DNA of 64,000 nucleotides from Eutrophovita brisbanensis (GCA_038147395.1 JAYQTM010000001.1:186001-250000), one strand, 5' to 3'. Numbered from the stretch's first letter, positions 43,991 to 53,947 are shown. Made by a program: numbers and translations. Notes: a model not told the origin generated them from the letters alone.

Positions 43991-46660
43991 TTAAACCGTG
44001 GTGGGTTCTGGTTTGTCCGGGTTGACGCCATACGTTTTAATCGCGTCCGTTACTGTCTTTTTATCAATGACTCCTTGGTCGGCAAGTGCAGATAGTGCTG
44101 CGACCACGACATACCTTCTATCGACCTCAAAAAACTCTCTCAGTTTTTCTCTTGTGTCAGAACGCCCAAATCCATCTGTACCCAGAACAACATATTTCTT
44201 TTCTGGGAGGTATGGGCGTATTTGGTCAGCAAAGATTCTCATATAGTCTGTTGCGGCAATGATCGGCCCATCGGTGTTGCTTAAGCACTCGGACACATAA
44301 CTTTGTTTGGGCGTCTCATCTGGATGGAGCATGTTCCAACGTTCTGTTGATATCCCATCACGACGTAACTCATTGAAACTGGTACAGCTCCAGACGTTTG
44401 CAATCACACCATGATCTTTTTCCAACAACTTTTGAGCTTCAATCACCTCAAGGAGAATCGTACCGCTGCCCAGTAACTGAACTGTCGGCGCATTCTTAAG
44501 TTTGGTTTTCGGTGAAGGCAGCTGATACATGCCTCGAATGATCCCCTCCTCAGCACCTTCGGGTAGCGCGGGGTGTGCGTAATTCTCGTTCATCACGGTG
44601 ATGTAATAAAACACATCTTCTTGTTCTTGGTACATGCGTCGAAGACCATCTTGTACGATCACCGCGAGTTCGTATGCAAATGTTGGGTCATAAGAGACAC
44701 AATTTGGGATTGTCGAGGAAATCAAGTGACTGTGACCATCCTCGTGTTGTAGTCCTTCACCATTCAGGGTTGTTCTTCCAGCGGTGCCACCAAGGAGGAA
44801 GCCGCGCGCGCGTTGATCACCAGCCGCCCAGGCTAAGTCACCGACTCGTTGGAAGCCGAACATCGAATAGTAAATATAGAACGGAATCATCGAGGTTCCG
44901 TGAGTCGAATACGATGTTGCCGCAGCAATCCATGAGGACATGGCTCCAGCCTCGTTGATGCCTTCTTGAAGAATTTGTCCGCTTTTATCTTCTTTGTAAA
45001 ACATCAATTGATCTGAGTCTTCGGGGGTGTAGAGCTGTCCTACCGAGGACCAAATACCGAGTTGTCGAAACATTCCTTCCATACCAAAGGTTCTTGATTC
45101 ATCTGGCACGATAGGAACGACGCGTTTCCCAATTGTTTTATCTTTAACAAGGGTTCCTAAAATACGGACAAATGCCATGGTGGTTGATATCGATCGCTCA
45201 CCTGTATCTTTTAACAATGCGTCGAAGGCCGATAAGGCTGGAATGTCTAGGGTGTCTCCCTTGGTGCGACGAGTCGGTAGATAACCGCCCAACGAAGCCC
45301 TTCGCTCTTGCATGTATTTCGCCTCGGGAGAATCTTCCGGGAAAGTGAGATAAGGGATTTCATCAATTTGGTCGTCAGTTATGGGGAGCTTGAACCGATC
45401 ACGAAAATCTTTTAACGAGGTGGTCCCCATTTTCTTTTGTTGGTGCGTGATGTTTTGTGCTTCTCCAGCCGTTCCCATGCCGTAACCTTTGATCGTCTTC
45501 GCCAAGATCACGGTAGGTTGCCCAGTGTGTTTCGACGCGGCGGCGTACGCGGCATAAATCTTATGTGGATCGTGTCCACCACGGTTAAGACGCCATACAT
45601 CATCGTCAGACATATTGGAGACCATATCTCGAGTTTCTTGATATTTCCCGAAGAAATTTTCTCTGACATATGCGCCGTCTTTGGACTTATATGTTTGGTA
45701 CTCTCCGTCCACGGTTTCTTCCATGAGTTTGAGTAACATGCCGTTGGTGTCGCGTGCGATGAGTGGATCCCAGTAAGAGCCCCAAACCAGTTTGATGACG
45801 TTCCATCCAGCACCTCGATAGTCCGCTTCAAGTTCTTGAATGATTTTTCCGTTACCTCTCACAGGACCATCGAGTCGTTGGAGGTTACAGTTCACGACAA
45901 AAATTAAGTTATCTAGTTTTTCTCTGGCGGCGACGCCAATCGCGCCCATTGCTTCTGGTTCGTCACTTTCTCCGTCGCCGAGAAAACACCACACCTTGCG
46001 CCCCTTCGTATCGGCAAGACCTCTGTCGTCGAGGTATTTCATAAATCTCGCCTGGTAGATTGCCATGATCGGGCCCAATCCCATCGAGACGGTTGGAAAT
46101 TGCCAAAAGTCCGGCATTAACCAAGGGTGCGGATAGGATGACAGGCCATCACCGTCTACCTCTTGCCGGTATTTATCCATTTGCGCCGCACTGAGGCGCC
46201 CGAGCATAAAGGCCCTGGCGTAAACGCCTGGCGCTGAGTGTCCTTGAGCAAAGACGAGGTCCCCCCCGTGTTCATTCGAGGCGGTGTGCCAAAAGTGATT
46301 GAACCCGACGTCATAGAGTGTTGCCGCTGAAGCAAAACTTGCAATGTGGCCACCGACGTTCGTGTTTTTATTTGCCCGTAACACCATGGCGGCGGCATTC
46401 CACCGAACATACGAGCGGATACGGTGCTCAATTTCATGGTCGCCCGGTGATCTTTCTTCTTTCGAAGGCGGAATGGTGTTGATGTATGCCGTATTTGCGC
46501 TGTATGGAAGGAACGCGCCGGAGCGTCGCGCTTTCTCAATCAGTTGTTCTAATAAAAAATGTGCTCGCTCAGGTCCTTCGGTTTCCAGAACCCCCTCGAG
46601 CGCTTCGAGCCACTCGCGTGTTTCTTGTGGATCCTGATCGTATTCTGGTGCTGATGCCAT
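43991..46660 (-). CDS. aceE: Pyruvate dehydrogenase E1 component (homodimeric)
   Basis: AceE decarboxylates pyruvate with thiamine diphosphate and acetylates the E2 lipoyl group. The 889-residue protein has the homodimeric E1 layout: YINTIPPSKEERSPGD, RANKNTNVGGHIASFASAATLYDVG, the ThDP/Mg motif FLGDGESDEPE...NLIFVVNCN, KTIKGYGMGTAGEAQN, VPIVPDESRTFGMEGMFRQ and GTDGFGRSDTREKLREFFEVD. The ATG has AGGAGC upstream. aceF follows; no lpd gene is adjacent in the window. Confidence 0.97.
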   Translation of the reverse strand: MASAPEYDQDPQETREWLEALEGVLETEGPERAHFLLEQLIEKARRSGAFLPYSANTAYINTIPPSKEERSPGDHEIEHRIRSYVRWNAAAMVLRANKNTNVGGHIASFASAATLYDVGFNHFWHTASNEHGGDLVFAQGHSAPGVYARAFMLGRLSAAQMDKYRQEVDGDGLSSYPHPWLMPDFWQFPTVSMGLGPIMAIYQARFMKYLDDRGLADTKGRKVWCFLGDGESDEPEAMGAIGVAAREKLDNLIFVVNCNLQRLDGPVRGNGKIIQELEADYRGAGWNVIKLVWGSYWDPLIARDTNGMLLKLMEETVDGEYQTYKSKDGAYVRENFFGKYQETRDMVSNMSDDDVWRLNRGGHDPHKIYAAYAAASKHTGQPTVILAKTIKGYGMGTAGEAQNITHQQKKMGTTSLKDFRDRFKLPITDDQIDEIPYLTFPEDSPEAKYMQERRASLGGYLPTRRTKGDTLDIPALSAFDALLKDTGERSISTTMAFVRILGTLVKDKTIGKRVVPIVPDESRTFGMEGMFRQLGIWSSVGQLYTPEDSDQLMFYKEDKSGQILQEGINEAGAMSSWIAAATSYSTHGTSMIPFYIYYSMFGFQRVGDLAWAAGDQRARGFLLGGTAGRTTLNGEGLQHEDGHSHLISSTIPNCVSYDPTFAYELAVIVQDGLRRMYQEQEDVFYYITVMNENYAHPALPEGAEEGIIRGMYQLPSPKTKLKNAPTVQLLGSGTILLEVIEAQKLLEKDHGVIANVWSCTSFNELRRDGISTERWNMLHPDETPKQSYVSECLSNTDGPIIAATDYMRIFADQIRPYLPEKKYVVLGTDGFGRSDTREKLREFFEVDRRYVVVAALSALADQGVIDKKTVTDAIKTYGVNPDKPEPTTV

Positions 46661-46737
46661 GACTGCTCCTTAAAAGGTCGAGAGTGGTGAACAGCGCAAA
46701 TCACGTAATAAAAGCTTTTGGCTTTCCGTATAGAGAA

Positions 46738-46743
46738 ATTATA
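46738..46743 (-). promoter_or_regulatory. Candidate -10 element for aceEF
   Basis: A perfect TATAAT on the minus strand, directly preceded by TG, lies 78 bases before the aceE ATG. No strong -35 is visible at the right distance. It lies within an AT-rich 187-base gap with no gene. Confidence 0.3.
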
Positions 46744-46776
46744 CAGTTGTCCGGCAAGTCAGCGACAGATAAATTG

Positions 46777-46794
46777 CATATATAGTCTTATATG
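46777..46794. repeat. Inverted repeat CATATA-N6-TATATG upstream of aceEF
   Basis: CATATA (46777-46782) and TATATG (46789-46794) form a symmetric site about 35 bases upstream of the candidate aceE -10. It has the geometry of a dimeric regulator operator, but in such AT-rich DNA it may be chance. Confidence 0.22.
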
Positions 46795-46847
46795 GAATTA
46801 ATAAGAATTTTATAGTGGAATAAATAGGAAATGATTTCTTTTTATCG

Positions 46848-47435
46848 TTATTTTTTGCTTTTTGGGACTCGGCCCATCAGATAGAACTCATCATTGGCGC
46901 GCATGCTGATCAGGTGTGCCATACGGTTTGAGAGGGCGAAAAAAGCGGTAATCGCTCCGATGTCCCATATGTCCTCAGCAGAAAACCCTGCCTGCTCAAG
47001 TAAGCGATGATCTGATTCTTCGATGAGTTCGGGTGTTCTCGCGAGTTTGACCGCAAAAGAAAGCATCGCTTTTTGTTTGTCTGTGATGTCCGCTTTTCGG
47101 AAGTCAATCGCAACTTGATCTGAAACCGTGGGGTTCTTTTCGTAGATACGGAGAATCGCGCCGTGCGCAACGACACAGTATTGACAGTGATTGACCCCGC
47201 TCGTCGCAACAACAATCATCTCGCGCTCGGACTTAGTGAGTCCACCGTCACGCAGCATCAGTGCGTCGTGGTACGCAAAAAAAGCACGGAATTCATCGGG
47301 GCGGTGTGCGAGTGTGATGAAGACGTTCGGGATAAAACCAGCCTTCTCTTGCACGTCGAGTATCGTTTGTCGGATATCCTCTGGTAGTTGATCAAGTTCA
47401 GGAACTGGGTAGGTGCTGATCCGTTTTTTGCTCAT
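46848..47435 (-). CDS. AhpD-like / carboxymuconolactone decarboxylase family protein
   Basis: A 195-residue protein of the peroxidase-related AhpD-like superfamily. It has LPEDIRQTILDVQEKAGFIPNVF, the redox site VNHCQYCVVAHGAI (CxxC plus His) and AFFALSNRMAHL. Such proteins act as alkylhydroperoxidases or gamma-carboxymuconolactone decarboxylase relatives; which applies is not clear. It is 41 bases downstream of the PaaK-like ligase and may belong to that operon. Confidence 0.82.
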   Translation of the reverse strand: MSKKRISTYPVPELDQLPEDIRQTILDVQEKAGFIPNVFITLAHRPDEFRAFFAYHDALMLRDGGLTKSEREMIVVATSGVNHCQYCVVAHGAILRIYEKNPTVSDQVAIDFRKADITDKQKAMLSFAVKLARTPELIEESDHRLLEQAGFSAEDIWDIGAITAFFALSNRMAHLISMRANDEFYLMGRVPKSKK

Positions 47436-47476
47436 AATATAACCTTTGAAAGTGGGTACTCACATACGCCCTGGAA

Positions 47477-48725
47477 TTAATCGTACTTGCGCTGATCGTC
47501 AATCACTTTGCCATCGCGTGCGAGTGACTTTGGCTCAACAAAGTGGACGGCACCGCGAAGTTTGGTCACTTCACGAAGTGACTGAATGACGGAGTCTTTA
47601 AGTTGGTCACTGCCTTGCTGAGTTTCACAATGAAGCGTCATCACGTCATTTTGACCGTCATCGTGCTCGATGACTAAGCGAGAGAATGTGATCTCGGAGT
47701 GTCTCTTTACAACCTTGTCTATTTGTTCGGGGTGAACAAACATTCCCTTAACCTTCGCCGTTTGATCAGCTCGACCCATCCAGCCCTTTAGCCGACGATT
47801 CGTTCGACCACACGAGCTTTGCCCGTCAATGAACATCGATAGGTCCCCTGTCCCGAATCGAATCAAAGGATAGGTCTTAGAAAATAGGCTCACCACAACT
47901 TCACCAACTTCGCCGTCTGAAACCGCCTCGTTGGTTCCCGGCCGAACAATCTCCACAATCGTCTCTTCGTCGATAATTAGACCCTTCGTCGGCAACCGTC
48001 TCATATGCAATGAGCCCGAGGTCCGCCGTCGCATAGGATTGCAACACATCAATGCCCTGCTCCTTAAAGAGTGCTCGCGCTGATGGCAGTAATGCCTCAC
48101 CCCCAACCAGCGCTTTTTTGAACGAGTTGATCTTCATCCCCATCTCTTCAGCTTTTTCGAGCAGGATTCTCAGAAAAGAAGGAGTACCAACGTACACATC
48201 AGGTTGCAAATCATTGATCGTCTGGACTTGAAGCTCAGTTTGACCAATGCCTGCGGGAAACACCGCGCAGCCGAGGGCACGCGCACCCGAATCCATCATG
48301 AATCCGGCTGGAGTAAAGTGATATGAAAACGTGTTGTACACGAGGCTTCCGCGACGAACGCCGGCCGCGTACATCGCGCGTTTCAGCCGCCAGAAGTCGC
48401 CACTACTTGACTGTGGCTCGTAAATGGGACCAGGGGACGCGAACACGCGTGCGAGGTCTCCGACTGGTTCCGTCGTCAGTCCACCGAAAGGAGGGGTATT
48501 CGCTTGAATCGTCTTCAGATCGGATTTTCTTGTGACTGGGATGGTGCTCAGATCCTCACGCCTCGTGATGGTGGTTGGATCAATGTCCTTAAGTGTTTGT
48601 GCGAAGTACGCAGATTGCTCCTTGGCGAGCGAGAGGTGTTGGCGAAACTGTTCAATCAGGTCACTTTCGCGTTCCTCAGGTGATCGAGTCTCAGAGCTGT
48701 CGAGATACACATCGGAATCGGTCAT
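47477..48725 (-). CDS. Phenylacetate-CoA ligase family protein, interrupted by a +1 frameshift
   Basis: An adenylate-forming CoA ligase of the PaaK family, predicted to activate an aromatic or other carboxylic acid. The first frame covers residues 1 to about 245: LSTIPVTRKSDL, SSSGDFWRLKRAM, YHFTPAGFMMDSGARALG, VGTPSFLRILLEKA and LVGGEALLPSAR. The rest continues in another frame: GLIIDEETIVEIVRPGT, YPLIRFGTGDLS and GWMGRADQTAKVKGMFVHP. Removing one C of the CCC at 47982-47984 joins them as ADEGLIIDEE, total 415 residues. It is downstream of livF, separated by a terminator-like hairpin. Confidence 0.82.
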
Positions 48726-48740
48726 GTTCTGTCCTATCTA

Positions 48741-48767
48741 GAAAAATATGGCCCAGATTACTGGGCC
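48741..48767 (-). terminator. Terminator-like hairpin between livF and the PaaK-like gene
   Basis: On the minus strand a perfect 7-base GC-rich stem (GGCCCAG / CTGGGCC, loop TAAT) is followed by ATATTTTTC. It ends only 15 bases before the ligase ATG, so it may act as an attenuator or separate the ligase from the ABC genes. Confidence 0.6.
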
Positions 48768-48794
48768 TAAAAAAGAATACTGCTAATGAGGCGT

Positions 48795-49616
48795 CTAGGC
48801 GAGCCAGCGCTTACGACGTCGATAATGTTTCGCGTCTCGGAAGCTTTTTCGGCCAGACTTGGAAATACCAAGATAAAATTCTTTGACGTCCTCGTTATTC
48901 GCTAACTCATTAGCGGGTCCGTCCATCACGATCCGGCCATTCTCGAGAATATATCCATAATTCGCGTGACGAAGCGCAACAGTTGTATTTTGCTCAGCTA
49001 AGAGAAAACTGACCTTCTCTTTTTGATTGAGGTCTTCAACGATTTCGAAAATTTCTTCGACAATCTGTGGTGCAAGCCCCATTGAGGGTTCATCCAAGAG
49101 AATCATCTTGGGTTTAGCCATCAATGCTCGTCCAACCGCGGTCATTTGTTGCTCTCCACCGGATGTGAATCCAGCTAGGCTTGAGCGCCGTTGTTTTAGT
49201 CGAGGAAAATAGGTGTAGACCTTTTCGAGACTTTCAGCAATTTCACTTCGAGAGCCCGATCGAGTAAATGCACCCGTGAGAAGGTTCTCCTCAACAGTGA
49301 GGTGTGCAAAACAGTGCCGGCCCTCCATCACCTGGACAATACCTTGCTTCACAACCGTGGATGGATTTAGCTGATCGATTCGTTGATCTTTGAATACGAT
49401 CGAGCCTTTGGTCACTTCACCTCGCTCAGCACGCAATAGGTTCGAAATAGATTTCAGTGTCGTTGACTTGCCCGCACCATTCCCGCCGAGCAGGGCTACG
49501 ATGGATCCTTCAGGCACATCAAGCGATACGCCCTTAAGAACGAGAATGACGTGGTCGTAAATTACTTCGATATTTTTAATCGATAGTAGGTTTGCAGTCT
49601 GTTCTTCCATCGTCAT
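48795..49616 (-). CDS. livF: Branched-chain-amino-acid-type ABC transporter ATPase LivF
   Basis: An ATPase subunit of a HAAT-family ABC importer, 273 residues. Walker A is LGGNGAGKSTTL, the LivF-type GIVQVMEGRHCFAHLTVEENL follows, the ABC signature is TSGGEQQMTAVGRAL, and Walker B is MILLDEPSMGLAP. ATG 49616 with GAAGG upstream is chosen over TTG 49631. The C-terminal extension is basic (KSFRDAKHYRRRKRW). The importer's substrate is probably an organic acid rather than an amino acid, judging by the flanking CoA ligases. Confidence 0.92.
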   Translation of the reverse strand: MTMEEQTANLLSIKNIEVIYDHVILVLKGVSLDVPEGSIVALLGGNGAGKSTTLKSISNLLRAERGEVTKGSIVFKDQRIDQLNPSTVVKQGIVQVMEGRHCFAHLTVEENLLTGAFTRSGSRSEIAESLEKVYTYFPRLKQRRSSLAGFTSGGEQQMTAVGRALMAKPKMILLDEPSMGLAPQIVEEIFEIVEDLNQKEKVSFLLAEQNTTVALRHANYGYILENGRIVMDGPANELANNEDVKEFYLGISKSGRKSFRDAKHYRRRKRWLA

Positions 49617-49637
49617 CCTCGGTACCTTCAATTAAGA

Positions 49638-51029
49638 TCAACTCTCACAGGCTTGAGTTTGTAGCCCTTTTTCGGCGGCGTAGGCGTCAGCCTGAGTCTG
49701 AACCATTGGGTCTAGCAATGTATTGTCCGCTTGAATCCAATCGGTTGAGTATTCCCAAGTGTTCCCATTCCAGCGATGTAATCGAGCAGCTTGCTTACCT
49801 TCATGGTCAGAGCAAGCCAGCTGAACTGGGTACATGTATCCCGTGAGTCCTAGGGCATCAATATCTTCTTGGGTGATGTTTAGATTCTCAATTCCCCAAC
49901 GAACTTGTTCGCCTGTCATGGGTTTATCACCATATTTACCCTGAGCCGTTCGGATCGCTTCAACGACGAGTGCTGCGTTGAGCATCCCAACGTTGTACAA
50001 AACTTGTCCTACGTACTCGACCTCGCCTGTTCCATTACCTTTGTCGTAGAGGTAACTCATGATGTCGTCGTGTACGCGAGTTTTCCCTGATGAAATCATA
50101 GATACTGCCTGGTAACCTTTGGCGGCATCCCCAGCTGGTCGCACATCAGGCTCTGAGCCGGCCCACCAAATGCCATAAATTTGTTCCCGCGGATATCGTA
50201 CGCCAGCGGCTTCCTTGATCGCGGTTGAATTCATGACACCCCAACCCCAGAGAAAGACGTAGTCTGGTTGCTCTTTACGAACAGTTATCCACGCGGATTT
50301 TTGCTCGACACCGGGGTGGGTCACAGGAATCTTGATTAGATTGAAACCGTGCATTTCTGCTCGTTTCTCAAGAAGTGGAATAGGCTCCTTGCCAAACGGC
50401 GAGTCGTGATACACCAATACGATTTTCTTGTCCTTCAATTTGTCTAAACCACCATTGATGTCGGCAACATGGTTAACTAGGACATCAGCTGCAGTCCAAT
50501 ATGTGCCGTAGATGGGAAAATTCCATGGGAAGACGCTTCCGTTACGAGATTCTGAGCGCCCATAACCCATTGTGATGAGAGGTACCTTATCGACAGGCGC
50601 TTTCTCGGTAATCGCAAAGGTGGCTCCAGTGGACATCGGATTAAAAACAGTCGCGCCTGTCGGCCCTTTTGTTTTGAGGCGCTCATAGCATTCAATACTC
50701 CGTGCTGTCGAGTATCCAGTCTCACATTCTTCGAACGCGATTTTCACGCCGTTGATCCCACCGTCTCTTGCGTTAATGACCTTAAGATAGTCAACAAAGC
50801 CGTTCGCCACACCGATACCGTTTGGAGCGTATGGGCCGGTTCGATATGACAATACTGGAACGAAATGACTGTTCTCATCGATCGCAACGGGCTCTCCACT
50901 CGTTGACGATGCAGCCGTGTTGCTCTCTCCAGCTGATTCTGTTGAGCTTGTATTTGAATCCTGTCCGCAACCGTAGATAAAGAGCATCAGGCTCAAGACC
51001 CCGGCCTTAAGTAGCAAACTGTGTTTCAT
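49638..51029 (-). CDS. ABC transporter substrate-binding lipoprotein (LivK/HAAT type)
   Basis: The periplasmic receptor of the importer, 463 residues. It has a signal peptide with lipobox FIYGCGQ, a Ser/Thr-rich linker (about residues 25-50) and a type I periplasmic-binding fold: LSYRTGPYAPNGIGVANGFVDYL, INGVKIAFEECETGYSTARSIECYERL, GATVFNPMSTGATFAITEKA, KIVLVYHDSPFGKEP and DYVFLWGWGVMNSTAIKEA. The ligand-contact residues differ from classical LivK. Lipoprotein anchoring is inferred from the Cys. Confidence 0.9.
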   Translation of the reverse strand: MKHSLLLKAGVLSLMLFIYGCGQDSNTSSTESAGESNTAASSTSGEPVAIDENSHFVPVLSYRTGPYAPNGIGVANGFVDYLKVINARDGGINGVKIAFEECETGYSTARSIECYERLKTKGPTGATVFNPMSTGATFAITEKAPVDKVPLITMGYGRSESRNGSVFPWNFPIYGTYWTAADVLVNHVADINGGLDKLKDKKIVLVYHDSPFGKEPIPLLEKRAEMHGFNLIKIPVTHPGVEQKSAWITVRKEQPDYVFLWGWGVMNSTAIKEAAGVRYPREQIYGIWWAGSEPDVRPAGDAAKGYQAVSMISSGKTRVHDDIMSYLYDKGNGTGEVEYVGQVLYNVGMLNAALVVEAIRTAQGKYGDKPMTGEQVRWGIENLNITQEDIDALGLTGYMYPVQLACSDHEGKQAARLHRWNGNTWEYSTDWIQADNTLLDPMVQTQADAYAAEKGLQTQACES

Positions 51030-51089
51030 AAATCCTCCCGTAGCAATCTGTGGGTTTGTGTGGTTAGACGATAATGAGTTTTTTTGTTG

Positions 51090-52151
51090 TTAATGAGGAA
51101 ACGGCCAGAGACGTAACTTTTCCTTTGCGAGTTGCCATAATCTTGCCAAGCCTAATGGTTCTACAGCAAGGAAAAATATAATCAAAGCCCCGAAGATCAT
51201 AAATTCAAGGTGAGAAACCATAGCAGTAGACATGCTGAACCCGAGCCAAACCGGAAGTTGATTGAGCAACAACGGTAGCAGTGTGATGAATGCTGCGCCA
51301 AGCATGCCGCCAACGATTGAGCCGAGTCCGCCGATGATGACCATGAACAACACGCTAAAAGATACGTTGATGTCAAACGCTAACGGTTCCCAGGAGCCAA
51401 GGTGAATGTAGGCCCAAAGAGCGCCAGCGACTCCGATGTAAAAAGAGCTCACCGCAAACGCAGATAATTTTGCGTAGATTGGGCGAATACCAATGATCTC
51501 AGCGGCAACATCCATATCACGCGTCGCCATCCACGATCGCCCAATACGGCCTCTGACAATATTTTTTGCAATGACTGTAAAAATGACCAATACGAACAGA
51601 CAGAGAAAATATTTCTTCAGCGGAGAATCAAATGCGAAGCCAAAAACCTCTACAGGTTGTACCGCAATCGATCCAGAGGGTGTGTAGTTCGTGAACCAGT
51701 CTATTCGACTGAAAGTCCAGTCGGTAAAAAACTGTAACGCGAGTGTAGCTACCGCGAGATAAAACCCTTTGATCCGTAGACTTGGTATTCCGAACAATAC
51801 GCCAACGCAAGTGGCCGATAGCCCCCCTAAAAGAAAACAAATGAGTGGATTAAGGTCCGCTCGAATCATGAAGTTATACGCGGCATAGGCTCCTACGGCC
51901 ATGAACGCTCCAGTACCGAGCGACACCTGGCCGCAGTACCCTACAAGCAGGTTCAGCCCGATCGCAGCGAGCGCCATGATAATGACAGGGATAAAAATCG
52001 CTCTGAATAAATACTCGTTCGCAAGTAGTGGAACTGCGACGAATGCGAGCAGGAGCCAAAGAGCAATAAAGACCCGGTCTTGGAAAATCGGGAAGACCGC
52101 TTGGTCGGATTGATAGCTCGTTTTAAATTGTCCAGCTTCTCTATAAAACAT
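51090..52151 (-). CDS. livM: Branched-chain-type ABC transporter permease LivM
   Basis: A 353-residue inner membrane permease with about ten helices. LivM hallmarks are AIGLNLLVGYCGQVSLGTGAFMAVGAY, FLLGGLSATCVGVLFGIPSLRIKGFYLAVATLA and MVIIGGLGSIVGGMLGAAFI. It lies between livH and the receptor gene. Confidence 0.93.
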   Translation of the reverse strand: MFYREAGQFKTSYQSDQAVFPIFQDRVFIALWLLLAFVAVPLLANEYLFRAIFIPVIIMALAAIGLNLLVGYCGQVSLGTGAFMAVGAYAAYNFMIRADLNPLICFLLGGLSATCVGVLFGIPSLRIKGFYLAVATLALQFFTDWTFSRIDWFTNYTPSGSIAVQPVEVFGFAFDSPLKKYFLCLFVLVIFTVIAKNIVRGRIGRSWMATRDMDVAAEIIGIRPIYAKLSAFAVSSFYIGVAGALWAYIHLGSWEPLAFDINVSFSVLFMVIIGGLGSIVGGMLGAAFITLLPLLLNQLPVWLGFSMSTAMVSHLEFMIFGALIIFFLAVEPLGLARLWQLAKEKLRLWPFPH

Positions 52152-52191
52152 GTTCTAACCAATACATTAGCTTGTTGAAACAGACATCACG

Positions 52192-53103
52192 TTATACGCG
52201 GTCAATGTGTACTTCTCCGAATAGTCCTTGCGGTCGAAACATCAAGAATCCCAATGCGAGCATGTAAGCAAACCAATACTCAATACCACCGCCGACATAG
52301 GGCCCAAGGTAAATTTCAGAAAGTTTTTCACCTGCACCGATGATGAGTCCACCGATCACCGCACCTAGTACAGACTCGAAACCACCGAGTATCAGAACCG
52401 GCAGCGCCTTTAACGCAATTAAGGAGAGCGAGAATTGAACGCCGAGTTTAGAGCCCCAGATAACTCCCGCAACCAAAGCAACGAGGCCCGCGACGGTCCA
52501 TACAATGACCCAAATATAGTTAAGCGGTATCCCAATTGATTGGGCGGCTTGGTGATCATCCGCGACTGCACGAAGCGCTCTTCCAATTCGAGTTTTTTGA
52601 AAGAAAATAGCAAGCGTGACAACCAATAGCCCTGCAACAACCGTCGCGATCAAATCCTCGGATGCAACCAGCACACCTCCTTCGAATACTGACTCGAGAA
52701 TAAAGATCGATTCTTTTGGAATACCAATGTCGAGTGTGTAAATGTCACTACCCCATATGGTTTGTCCGAACCCGTCAAGAAAATACGCAATCCCCAAAGT
52801 TGCCATAAACAAGGAGATTCCTGGCTGATTAACTAAGGGGCGAAGTACCATTCGTTCAACCGCCATGGCAAGCAACACCATCGCGACGATCGTGATAAGC
52901 AGCGAGAGCATGATTGGCGCAAACGTATCCTTCAGGATGTCTAGCAATCTCACAAATGTGAGTGCAGCGAATAACACCATCGCGCCTTGCGCGAAGTTAA
53001 ATACTCCCGATGCTTTAAAAATGAGCACGAAGCCGAGTGCGACGAGCGAGTAGAGCACTCCCGCCATCAGTCCGCTGATTAATACTTCAACAAAAAATCC
53101 CAT
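52192..53103 (-). CDS. livH: Branched-chain-type ABC transporter permease LivH
   Basis: A 303-residue inner membrane permease. Family segments are LISGLMAGVLYSLVALGFVLIFKASGVFNFAQGAM, LRAVADDHQAAQSIGIP (the EAA-like loop) and LPVLILGGFESVLGAVIGGLIIG. It pairs with LivM; livM starts 40 bases downstream. Confidence 0.93.
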   Translation of the reverse strand: MGFFVEVLISGLMAGVLYSLVALGFVLIFKASGVFNFAQGAMVLFAALTFVRLLDILKDTFAPIMLSLLITIVAMVLLAMAVERMVLRPLVNQPGISLFMATLGIAYFLDGFGQTIWGSDIYTLDIGIPKESIFILESVFEGGVLVASEDLIATVVAGLLVVTLAIFFQKTRIGRALRAVADDHQAAQSIGIPLNYIWVIVWTVAGLVALVAGVIWGSKLGVQFSLSLIALKALPVLILGGFESVLGAVIGGLIIGAGEKLSEIYLGPYVGGGIEYWFAYMLALGFLMFRPQGLFGEVHIDRV

Positions 53104-53155
53104 GATTCTTAACGCGACGCAACGTGATGCGTCAGACGTATTCCTCCGTCGTTAT

Positions 53156-53947
53156 CTAATGTGATACCCCCAAGTAAGCATCAATCACTTCTTGGTTGTT
53201 ACGAATTTCATCTGGAGTGCCATCTCCAATTTTCTTACCGTAATCCAGCACGACGACACGGTCTGATAAATCCATGACAACACCCATGTCGTGCTCGATC
53301 AAAACGATTGTGGTACCAAATTCGTCATTGACATCTAAGACGAATCGACTCATGTCCTCTTTCTCTTCGATGTTCATCCCCGCCATGGGCTCATCGAGCA
53401 GCAATAACTCGGGCTCTGCGGCCAGCGCTCGTCCGAGCTCGACTCTCTTTTGAAGCCCGTAGGGAAGACGACCAACAGGAGTCTTTCGAATCGACTGAAT
53501 CTGCAGAAAATCGATAATTTCTTCGACTTTAAGACGATGTTCAATTTCTTCATCACGCGCCCGGCCGAAATAGAGACACTGAGAGAGAAAGCCTGCTTTC
53601 ATCTTCAGTGTTCGGCCGGTCATGATGTTGTCGAGCACCGACATACCTTTAAACAAAGCGATGTTTTGGAATGTGCGCGCAATACCTTGACTCGCCGCCT
53701 CATGTGGCCGCATTTGTTTGCGCTGCACACCTTTGTATGTCACCGAGCCATTGTTTGGATGATAAACGCCGTTGATCACGTTTAGCATCGAGCTCTTCCC
53801 CGCCCCGTTTGGACCAATGATGGCAAGTATCTCGTGTTCTTTGACTTCGAAACTGATATCGGTCAGTGCTTTTACGCCACCGAAGGCAAGCGAGATGTTG
53901 TCAACTTTTAGTAGTGTTGAACCAAGGGTTCGTTGAGTTATCGTCAT
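53156..53947 (-). CDS. livG: Branched-chain-type ABC transporter ATPase LivG
   Basis: The second ATPase of the importer, 263 residues. It has SLAFGGVKALTDISFEVK, Walker A IGPNGAGKSSMLNVI, the LivG-type GIARTFQNIALFKGMSVLDNIM, LPYGLQKRVELGRALAAEPELLLLDEPMAGMN (signature plus Walker B), and IEHDMGVVMDLSDRV. It follows the acyl-CoA synthetase gene by 23 bases. Confidence 0.94.
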   Translation of the reverse strand: MTITQRTLGSTLLKVDNISLAFGGVKALTDISFEVKEHEILAIIGPNGAGKSSMLNVINGVYHPNNGSVTYKGVQRKQMRPHEAASQGIARTFQNIALFKGMSVLDNIMTGRTLKMKAGFLSQCLYFGRARDEEIEHRLKVEEIIDFLQIQSIRKTPVGRLPYGLQKRVELGRALAAEPELLLLDEPMAGMNIEEKEDMSRFVLDVNDEFGTTIVLIEHDMGVVMDLSDRVVVLDYGKKIGDGTPDEIRNNQEVIDAYLGVSH

